The position numbers were made by a program, and so were the translations under genes. From NCBI GenBank assembly GCA_032433765.1, contig JAVIAB010000041.1, forward strand, positions 73,058,232 to 73,122,231: 64,000 bases of DNA, written 5' to 3'. Under the pieces are notes generated by a model. It made no database searches. It was not told where the DNA came from and saw only the letters and a list, made by a program, of their open reading frames with translations. The stretch comes from Megaustenia siamemsis (Eukaryota; Mollusca; Gastropoda; Stylommatophora; Ariophantidae). Shown one piece after another: positions 55,888-64,000 of the stretch. Each line of letters opens with the position of its first letter. Position 1 is the first letter of the stretch.

Positions 55888-57110
55888 TGAGATGAACAAT
55901 GAATTAGATGAACAGCAATTCGGATTCAGGAAAAACAGTGGGACAAAAGAAGCCATATTCAGCATGAGGACATTGATTGAAAAGTACATAGAAGTAAACA
56001 AACCAATATATGCCTGCTTCATAGACTACACCAAAGCATTTGATAGAATACACCATAATCAACTTATAGACTGCCTAAAAGATATAAATCTGGATGACAT
56101 AGACATACGACTGATATGTAATTTGTACTGGGAGCAAACAGCAATAATAAAATATAACAAAGAGAACTCTACAACCATTGATTTAAAAGAGGAGTAAGAC
56201 AAGGATGCATCCTATCACCAAGCTTGTTCAATTTATGCACTGAGGAAGTCTTTAAAAACATCATGGAGATGCCAGGCCTAAACATTAATGGGAAGATAAT
56301 CAATAACCTAAGATATGCTGATGATACTGTACTACTAGCAGAAAATCCTAAAAATCTACAACAATTGCTTAATGTGATAAACATGACAAGCAAAAAATAT
56401 GGACTAGATATGAATATCAAAAAGACTAAACCTATGATCATAAACAAAGGAAATTCTCAAGACCTACAATTAAATATCAAAGTTGAAGGTTTACATCTAG
56501 AGACAGTTCAGAACTACAACTACCTGGGACATACTATAACCAGTGATGGAAAATGTACAACTGAAATAAATAAAAGAATAGGTATGGCAAAAAGTAATTT
56601 CAATGCCATGAAAAATATACTAACATCAAAACAAATAACACCGGGGCTGAAACTAAGAATGGCAAAATGTTACATCTTCTCAATATTCCTGTATGGTGCA
56701 GAAACATGGACATTAGACAAGAAAACAGAACAGAAAATTGAAGCCTTTGAAATGTGGATTTATAGAAGAATAAGAAAAATTGGATGGAAATAAAAGAAAA
56801 GAAACAATGAAATCTTAAAACAGCAAAACATTAAAAGAGAACTACTAAATACAATTAAGACAAGACAAATGAAATTTTTGGGGCATGTTAAAAGACACAA
56901 CAGCCTACTGAAATTAATATTGGAAGGGAAAATACAAGGTAAAAGAGGCAGAGGCAGACCAAGACTAACATGGACGAGTAACATCAAAAGATGGACAAGT
57001 CAATCTATGACAGCCTGCACCATCAAAGCAAGAAACAGAGTAGAATGGCGATCCATGGTAGCCAACCTTCGTTGCGGAGAAGGCACTCGATGATGATGAT
57101 GATATTTATA
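55888..57110 (+). mobile_element. Family B RTE-like retrotransposon, 5'-truncated
   Basis: RT from just before motif A to the C-terminus, with a (GAT)n tail at 57090-57105. Fragments of the same family lie at 4.5, 25.7 and 53.8 kb on the minus strand. Its 5' end is fused to a SINE-3 head. Confidence 0.92.
55892..57093 (+). pseudogene. Family B reverse transcriptase ORF, broken
   Basis: First frame: EQQFGFRKNSGTKEAIF and CFIDYTKAFDRIHHNQ (motif A), ending in a stop at 56195 just before the GVRQGC-type motif B (rggaGTAAGACAAGGATGC). Second frame (to 56793): NNLRYADDTVLLAENP (catalytic ADD), MNIKKTKPMI, YNYLGHTITSDGKC and LYGAETWTLDKKTEQK. Third frame: MKFLGHVKRHNSLLKLILEG and KRGRGRPRLTWTSNIK. 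RYADDTVLLA and the simple-repeat tail fit the RTE group. Confidence 0.88.
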
Positions 57111-57114
57111 TGAG

Positions 57115-57690
57115 CTGCATTTTAAAATTGATCTTTTACACAATTTATATTTATATCAGTGGCTTTTTTATTGATCTTTTACACAATTTATATTTATATC
57201 AGTGGCTTTTTTATTGATCTTTTACACAATTTTATATTTATATCAGTGGCTTTTTTATTGATCTTTTACACAATTTATATTTATATTAGTGGCTTTTTTA
57301 TTGATATTTTACACAATTTATATTTATAGCAATAGCTTTTTTATTGATCTTTTACACAATTTTATATTTATATCAGTGGCTTTTTTATTGATCTTTTACA
57401 CAATTTTATATTTATATCAGCGGCTTTTTTATTGATCTTTACACAATTTTATATTTATATCAGTGGCTTTTTTATTGATCTTTTACACAATTTATATTTT
57501 TATTAGTCGCTTTTTTATTGATCTTTTACACAATTTATATTTATAGCAATAGCTTTTTTATTGATCTTTTACACAATTTTATATTTATATCAGTGGCTTT
57601 TTTATTGATCTTTTACATAATTTTATATTTATATCAGTCACATTTTTATTGATCTTTTACACAATTTTATATTTATATCAGTGGTTTTTT
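57115..57690. repeat. 45-bp array, second locus
   Basis: About 13 copies of the unit found at 36380-36883, same orientation, slightly more diverged (tttatattagtggc, tttatagcaatagc variants). Confidence 0.94.
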
Positions 57691-58030
57691 CATTTGGAAC
57701 ACATCTGTGTAAACTTTAAGGGACTTAAACAGTCACTGGCGACTGAACTCTACAATTCGCTTACTGATGGTTTGGAATTTCAATTTTATTTATGTGGAAT
57801 AAATACAAGAGTATAATATAATTAATCAATCCAAAATCCATTCAACAAATATAAGTACACCAGAACTTTCGAGGCTTGGTATACTATGGTTTTCTCATCT
57901 GATGGAATGGCATAATAGATTTCTAGTAAACTTTATGTTAGAAAAAAATGCCCTACTTATATACATGTACTGTCTTTTCTGATGAATGTTTTCAATAATT
58001 TTGCTATTAAAACATTTCCCTTATTTTCAG
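57691..58030 (+). other. Intergenic or intron before CUB-gene exon
   Basis: No repeat recognised. It ends with a polypyrimidine tract and ttattttcag, an acceptor site for the next exon. Confidence 0.45.
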
Positions 58031-58148
58031 GTATCAGGATGTAGCTCATAGACCATAAATATGACATCTCTAAAAATGATACCTACAAATCTGCTGATTG
58101 CATCTGCAGTTGCATTGTTGGTTTTCATCCCCACATCTGCTAATGAAA
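58031..58148 (+). CDS. Signal-peptide exon of a secreted/membrane CUB-like protein
   Basis: Exon bounded by an acceptor (ttattttcag) and a donor (gtaaat). After 30 nt of 5' UTR the ATG at 58061 opens MTSLKMIPTNLLIASAVALL and VFIPTSANE: a short basic n-region, a hydrophobic core and a likely signal-peptidase site after TSA. The exon ends in phase 1 (one base of the next codon), which fits the phase of the CUB-like exon at 60500. The upstream acceptor implies at least one earlier noncoding exon. Strand and splice sites are inferred by eye. Confidence 0.62.
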
Positions 58149-60499
58149 GTAAATTTGGTGTGGTTGTGTGAATAGATCATTTTGAATCTTCTCAAGCAGA
58201 CTTAACATTTATCAATATCTTTTAAGTTGCTACAGATTTTAATGACAAGTCTATTTTTATCAAAATAGCAATGAACAAACTAATAATATTAGATTTTAAT
58301 CCTGGAATAAAAAAAGGAATTTAACAAGAAGAATACAACTTTCTTAATCCGAGCAGTACAGGGAGAGGAGGTAATAGAAAATAATAGCAGATATTTAGGA
58401 TAAGGGGAAGTATTATGTAGTCTTGTGCCAAGTAACTGTTATGGGTTTTTAAAGGCCAACTTCAACCACTCTGAAATGATCTTGCTAACAGGACCTTGAT
58501 TAAATGGTGACAGGCTTAATCGAACACAAAATGAATAATTTATTGCTACTGAAAGTTCAAAGAAATGGACAGATAATGACCACAGACAATGTTAAAGGAA
58601 ATGGAGTGATATTAAGGAAACTGTATAACAACATCAAATGACAATGACTGAGACTGTCAGAAGTCAGAGTTCTAGATTGTTTTAATTTCATCAACACATG
58701 AGATGGTGTAGGAAGAAAAGGAGAAGAAGAAGGAGAGAGGTCTCTTAATCAATGCTGAATTAAAATTAAATGACTTTATTCAGTTTGGAAAGTGGCATGT
58801 ATGTCTTTTGATGTCTTGACAGATGGTTGGTGGCAAGCAATCTTGATATGACCGTAGTTTGGTAAAAATGTTAGTGTCTTATGATGGATGCTGCTTTACT
58901 GAACAGCTTCTCTCATGGCTGAGTCTGCCAATATTGGATAGATAGATCTGGCCATAGTATGAACAAGATATATTCCTGGTGCATGGCCTTGTCTCCCTTC
59001 TCCTGCGTCTTCTGAATTTCATATCAGCACTGCCTCAAAAATTGGTGTGCCATTTTTAAATTTTTGTTCTCTATATGCTATGATCTGCTGCCAGATTTTC
59101 CCAGTTTCTTTCACTGATAGATAATTCCCTCAAGGAAGCCCAGCAAACATCTTTATATTTCAGTACTGGTCTGCCTTTTGATCTCTTTCTGTCCTTAAGT
59201 TCGTCATACAATATTTGTTTGGGAATACAAATGTTTGCCATTCTTCTTTGTCCTGGCATTTGATGTTCATAATCTTTCTAAGGCAACGCACATGTTTAAC
59301 CTTTAAAGTGGCATGATTATTAAATTAATTATTTAAATTGTAAAAAAAAAACTACTTTTCTTAAGGGATCATAATTTGCTAGAGATGTTATTCTATCTAA
59401 TATACTATTGAGAAAAATGTTAACTTTTATGAGCAAGTTAGTAGTGTTGTCATGGGATTTCACCTTGAAATAAACACTTTGACTCTATCTTTGCTTGCAA
59501 GTTCATTGGCTATCTCGAGTACTGAGTTCTAAAAGGCTACCAGAGATATCTTCTGCATAGATTCCAGCAATCAGTTGATGATGACAAGGCAAATGCAGGT
59601 CAATTCAAAAATGACATCAAAAGGTTTTGATCAAACTTATTTTGTTGAATTCTTAACATTACAGAAATTATTTCATACTGCTCAGAATGGCAGCAATTGT
59701 TTCATCCTAGAGAGCCATTTGATATCCTTCATGATTTCACTTTCTTCAGTGGACATCAATAGTAGTCACTTTTCTTCTATTCCTACCATCTTTCTATTTT
59801 TTTCTTAAGACCTGTTCTTAAAATTTAACTTTTGTTTCCATCTCACTTAACAGGCTCAGTTACATGATTTTCTATCTTATCTCTGATATTATCTTTGAGC
59901 ACACTTTTAATCTTATTTAGTCACTTCATGTTGAAACATCCACTAGAAATGAGCTTAAACTAGGTTAATTTGCTTTTCTACTTTTATTTTTTATAGTTTG
60001 TGTTGTTTATGTTCCCTGCAGTATAGGGCAAGATCAAAATATGTCTAGTATCATAATTTCACATTGTAAATATGTCACATAACTTCCTAAATTACAAATA
60101 AAACATATTCTCTGCATTAGTTAATAATCTCAAGGGGATTAGTTACTGAGTGGATTAAAACCTGCTGAGTGGATTAAAACCTGCTGAGTGGATCCTGCTG
60201 TTTTCAAATCCGATGGAAGTAAGTTTGATTCATGGTATGGTAAAATGTTCATTTCTTTTGTGGTGTAATGGAAACCTTAACTTCTGCACCACATGGTGAC
60301 TGTATATGGTTGTAAGACATTTAATCTCCAATACCCCACATACTTCCTCCCTACTCCCAACACACAAGATAAGACAAATGCAGCAAAGATAATTCATTAC
60401 TTCCTGTTTTAATAATGTTCTAAATTATTACAAGAATGTCCCCATAATTAAGTACCAATAACATATTGAAAGGTTTGAAATAATTTGCCTGTGTTACAG
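58149..60499 (+). other. Intron of the CUB-like gene
   Basis: About 2.35 kb, gtaaat...ttacag. Contains a family E fragment (58790-59290, -) and a threefold 19-bp direct repeat (ctgagtggattaaaacctg, about 60150-60195). A 77-codon plus frame at 59575-59808 has no domain. Confidence 0.55.
58790..59290 (-). mobile_element. Family E RTE/CR1-like C-terminal fragment
   Basis: A minus-strand frame (59071-59259) gives IPKQILYDELKDRKRSKGRP, LKYKDVCWASLRELSI and NWENLAADHS, the C-terminal signature of a non-LTR polyprotein. Downstream text matches 29645-30380. It holds the single-copy ancestor of the 58-bp array. Confidence 0.85.
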
Positions 60500-60584
60500 A
60501 TGAATGCCCAGGTGCCATCACTCTACAGACCAATAAAACTGAGGACTTTATTTTCTCTCCAAATTTTTTCAACAGCTCTATAAT
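60500..60584 (+). CDS. CUB-domain exon (first part of domain)
   Basis: Bounded by tgtgttacag and gtaagt. Joined in phase to the signal-peptide exon it reads NECPGAITLQTNKTEDFIFS and PNFFNSSI, closely resembling the start of CUB domains (C-G-x-I, then x-I-x-SPNYP). Two N-glycosylation sites (NKT, NSS) fit an extracellular location. The exon ends in phase 2. The next exon (with the second Cys and the W of C-x-W) was not found within the window, so the gene extends beyond it or through a long intron. What follows the CUB is unknown. Confidence 0.6.
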
Positions 60585-61020
60585 GTAAGTGCAGCACTTA
60601 ATCTCCAGATTATTTTTGAATGTAAGGAATAACCACAGCTAGAGCTATTAATGTTCAACCCCATTTACACTATCAGAGTTTAGAACCAGTTATATTAATC
60701 TTTTCTTCTTCTACTAAACCATGGACTAACAAACAGTCGGTTACCTAAATGGCTTGCAACATTGTATAGAAGATATAGAAATATTTTTGTTTATATACAA
60801 CCCATCTCTGAAAATGGAGAAAAGAAAAAGAGTTCTTCAGTGCTGTGGAGAGCAGACTACGCATGTAAAAGTGAATCCTGAACAAATGGACAGCAGACAT
60901 GAACATTTTTGGAGGTCACAGAAGAGTAGTTTTACAAACAAATAGTAATGCCATGGACAGCTAAAAGAAGTAATGAGAATGTTCCAAAATAAGCCAAAAT
61001 GAAAAAAAAAAAGGATTGCT
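60585..61020. other. Intronic sequence, no exon recognised
   Basis: A 63-codon plus frame at 60754-60945 lacks splice support and domain features. Confidence 0.4.
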
Positions 61021-61918
61021 GTCAACATAACAAAAGGCGCAGTAATAACTTTTTGGTCCTGTAGTGAGAAGGGGAGAAGCTGTCTTGACCAAATATTCAT
61101 TCTAAGGATAATTCTAGAACACACAGAAAAACAACAACCAATAATCTGCAGTTTTGTTGATTTAAAAAAAAACGTTTGACAGCATACATAGATTGTCCTT
61201 GTAAAATCTTGAAACATTACGGAATACCAGAAAAAATTACTATTATTAAAGACACAGATGATGGCTATACTTGCACACTTTGAAACAGGAGTCAAACAGG
61301 GATGTATACAAACAGGGATGTGTACTATCACTAATGCTATTTGGAACTACCATTGATTACATAATGAGTAAATATTGCAAAGGCAATAATGGCATTAAAT
61401 GGTATGACATGAATCACTTGAAGATCTAGATTTTGCAGATGAAATAGTGCTCCTAAGTGACTATATCAACAAGCTGCAAAATATCATAGACACCTTGTCA
61501 TCCATGGTGGAAACAATAGGACTTAAAATCAACAGGGATAAAACAAAAATAATGAAAAATAACAATACCCCAGAGGGCAATATATTTCTCAAATGCCAGG
61601 CAATGGAAAGAGGAGACCACCATATATATCTTGGTAGTAATATAGATCAAGAAGGTGAAACAAAGAAAGAGATCAGAAGCAGGATAGCAAAAGCAGTAAA
61701 AAATTTTTAAAATCTGGATAAAATCTGGAAATGAGAAATACTATGCAAGAAAACCAAACTCAGAATATTTAATTCCAACGTATTGTCAACTTTTACCTTT
61801 GCCTGTGAAAGCTGGAAAACATCAAAAGAGACTGAGAAAAAACTAAATACTTTTGAATACAAATGCTAAAGAAAACTGCTCTGTGTACAATGGAAGGAAT
61901 TCAAGACAAATATTGAAA
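61021..61918 (+). mobile_element. Family C degenerate copy, first segment
   Basis: Decayed text collinear with family C: a GRSCLDQIF-like region (61.07 kb), FVDLKK-TFDSIHR (61.15 kb), CVLSL-like motif B, LEDLDFADEIVLLS, INRDKTKIMKNN, YIYLGSNIDQEGETKKEIRS and FEYKC-RK. Many stops and indels. Confidence 0.85.
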
Positions 61919-62508
61919 CCCACTCTGATTGAGTACATTGGACGTTGCACTATGTTCTGTGCTAATGACCCAGTGCATCTGATTTCTGCCAGCATTTTAT
62001 TTGGGTTTGCTTTCCTTAGCCTTTGAATGTCTCCAATCTTTCTGAAAGGCAGCAGATTGTCTTTTTTGTAGGGGGATTCTGCCATTAGATGGTCGGCCCT
62101 TCCGGGTTTATGAACACCATCTGCCTGAGCTTTGTGTAGAGTTTTCTCTCTCATAGGTGGTCTGATCTTTGGAGCTCTTGAGCACCACCTGCCTGTTTGA
62201 TAGAGGACAGAAAGAGGAGAAAAGACAGGGAAGTATTTAACCCATGAAGTGGGGATGGATTATTTCAGATCAGAGTTTGTACTACTCACCAGTAGGTTCT
62301 GTGTCTTCATTTAAAAGGTTCCATCTACTCCTGGCTCCTTAGTCTAGCCCCTCACTAAGGACCTCTCCAGCTTTGGTGACCCTGCCAGGAGCTAAGCTCC
62401 TGCTAGCATAGCTCTTTGGATCTCACTGGTATAGCTCTTTATATCCTGGGATATATTGAAAGTCGCACAAGCCCTTCAACCACAACAAAGTGAGCCCAAT
62501 GTGGAGGG
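61919..62508 (-). mobile_element. Insertion carrying dispersed repeat X, copy 2
   Basis: About 590 bp inserted in the family C copy. The host text is interrupted after aatattgaa and resumes at atattgaaataagag, so atattgaa is a candidate 8-bp target duplication (it also occurs at 62453 inside, so the right edge is uncertain). The minus strand of 61919-62150 matches 21283-21600. No terminal inverted repeat was found. Confidence 0.65.
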
Positions 62509-62790
62509 ATATATTGAAATAAGAGCAATGGCCATGCAACCAAAGATCTCATCTACAATTAAAGAAAGAAGATGGACATATGTCGAACATGTGCTTAGAA
62601 GAGACAACAAGATAATTCCAAAATAGGCTCTTCTATGGGAAACATCAGGATACAAAAACAGAGGAAGATCAAAAGAGGCACTAAAAAGAACACTTATAAG
62701 AGAAGCAAAGTTGGCAGGCATATACTCATTAGATAAAATTGAATATTTCGCCCAGAATAGAGATGGGTGGTGAAAAACACTACAAGCCCT
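62509..62790 (+). mobile_element. Family C degenerate copy, second segment
   Basis: Continues the C-terminus: QPKISSTIKERRWTYVEHVL, ALKRTLIREAKLAGIYSLDK and IEYFAQNRDGW. Confidence 0.85.
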
Positions 62791-63236
62791 ATGTGATGTC
62801 TAATGGCATGGGAAGAATAAAGAATCAAGAGAGAAGAGAGTAGCCAGAACACACTGTACACATGTGACAATTTAAGAAATTGGGAGAAGTAGAGCTAGAG
62901 AGAAACAGAAATAGAAGAAAACTTACAGTCAAAAGGATACAATTTAGAAGACTAGCTCATATTTATTAATTGGCATCCAAGAATTCCTGACAACCAAAAG
63001 AAAACTCAATCATATCAACAGATGACATTGTGTGCACATTCGTGTACCAATAACTCACTGGCTGTACACACTCCTAGCTTGTCATTGCAGGTTGTTATTC
63101 TTTCATGTTCAACATTGTGTTCCAATGTGTTGCAAACTGAAGATTGCACCTTCACATATAGCTTTATGGTAACCAACATACAGAGATAGTGATGGCTTCA
63201 AGGCATCACCATCATATCCACCCAACAGGTGCACCT
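62791..63236. other. Spacer, no feature recognised
   Basis: AT-rich. I looked for a continuation of the CUB gene here and found none supported. Confidence 0.4.
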
Positions 63237-63494
63237 AGTAAATAATAAAGTGCACAGTTATGCCACATGGCATATATGGAATATAGTATTAGTCACCATA
63301 ATTTTTGCAAACCATCGGCACATGATTTTTTTTGGGTAATGTGGTCGGTATTACGCCCATGCAACTTTACTTTCCCAGAAAATATCTGGTACCCATTTAA
63401 GGCTGGGTGAACCTGGAAGCCGTCAATCAAGATCGAAACCAACCTCCTGTTCTTTATAGCCCAGTTCACTAACCACTAAGCTGTCATGGCTCCT
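63237..63494 (-). mobile_element. SINE-1, full-length, with target duplication
   Basis: Same structure as the 47.5-kb copy, more diverged: minus-strand head GGAGCCATGACAGCTTAGTG and a degraded box B (GGTTTCGATCTTG), body GGTTCACCCAGCCTTAAATG. Flanked by aacaggtgcacct (63224-63236) and aacaggtgcatct (63495-63507), a 13-bp target duplication with one mismatch. Confidence 0.88.
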
Positions 63495-63900
63495 AACAGG
63501 TGCATCTGAGATCAGCCTATTAGCTGGGTTCACCCAGTCTCTGAAAAAGAGTACTGGATATTTTTCTGAGAAAGTATTGTAGTTAACATAGTACCAGTCA
63601 CATCAGCCATAAAATATATTGTTGGTCATTGAGAAATATGGGCTCTAACACCAAGACCTAGACACCATATATTTAAAGTGTGGAGGGAATCCTTATTTTA
63701 CTTACTTTAATGCCAGTTTTTTTTTCAGTCCCACATTAACCTAATGCCTAACCCTAGAACTTTGTGTCTATTCTCAGAATGTCTTACATAAAGATCTATT
63801 TATCTGTCTGTCTGTCTATCTGTCCATCCATCCACCTGTCTATCCGCCCGTCAACCTACTCACCTGCTGTTTGGCACATAAGGCAGGAATTCAAGACTCT
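63495..63900. other. Spacer with a short TCTG/TCCA microsatellite
   Basis: An interrupted tctgtctgtctatctgtcca run lies at 63803-63850. No gene recognised; the frame across it is a repeat translation. Confidence 0.5.
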
Positions 63901-63904
63901 TGTG

Positions 63905-64000
63905 TCTGACGATCAAGCATCAGATCTTGCGCAGTACCTGCTTTGTATCTTGCCATATGACTCTGTTCTGGGTGAGTAGCTCTATCTCATTGAGGGAAGC
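63905..64000 (-). mobile_element. Family C-like C-terminal fragment, runs off the window
   Basis: The minus strand reads SLNEIELLTQNRVIWQDTK, matching NEIELLAQNRDRWRDLIK of family C. Confidence 0.75.

Noticed and set aside
63080..63190. Possible next CUB exon (text giving EDCTFTYSF)
   Set aside because: The only acceptor nearby (cattgcag) puts a different frame in phase with the previous exon, and that frame soon reaches a stop; no donor fits.

Overview
This window looks like AT-rich nuclear DNA of a mollusc, probably a gastropod. That is an inference from three things: an intronless rhodopsin-type receptor of the kind expanded in snail and sea-slug genomes, a broken gene joining EGF-like repeats to a fucolectin-like domain, and a population of RTE-like and I-like non-LTR retrotransposons with tRNA-headed SINEs. 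Splice sites, tandem arrays and nested transposons show it is eukaryotic. No bacterial gene, CRISPR array or rRNA gene was seen.

Host genes are few: (1) a complete single-exon seven-transmembrane receptor at 3364-4395 (+); (2) a frameshifted EGF/fucolectin-like gene at 19018-20570 (+); (3) two exons, found by splice sites, of a secreted or membrane protein that begins with a signal peptide and enters a CUB-like domain (58031-58148 and 60500-60584, +), continuing beyond what I can follow. A tRNA-Met-like sequence without a D-loop lies at 22455-22531 (-).

The most unusual region is 6052-18305: one LTR retroelement nested inside another. The outer element has 1,153-bp terminal repeats, a Gag-like ORF and an overlapping coiled-coil ORF. 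The inner element (10320-15830) has about 525-bp terminal repeats and one ORF with an RRM-like N-terminus and a coiled coil. Neither shows reverse transcriptase, integrase or protease. Both coiled-coil proteins carry one homologous module with TQT motifs at identical spacing, including a K-x-T-Q-T, the consensus for binding dynein light chain LC8. Near-identical terminal repeats suggest recent movement, presumably in trans.

The rest is mostly transposon remains. I use local labels. Family A: RTE-like, GAA-type tail, best copy 27171-29625. Family B: RTE-like, ending in a GAT/ATC-type microsatellite, copies at 4.5, 25.7, 53.8 and 55.9 kb. Family C: best copy 51050-53440 (-). Families D, E and F: further RTE/CR1-like C-terminal fragments. 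An I-like (nimbus-like) element with endonuclease, RT and RNase H lies at 39640-44432. A second RNase-H-bearing family occurs at 23.3 and 45.3 kb. SINE-1, SINE-2 and SINE-3 are tRNA-headed SINEs.

Tandem arrays are extraordinarily dense (units of 21 to about 132 bp). At least eight are visibly amplified from pieces of neighbouring retrotransposon coding or terminal sequence. A long inverted repeat (36.9-38.6 kb against 49.6-50.9 kb) encloses the I-like element and several arrays.
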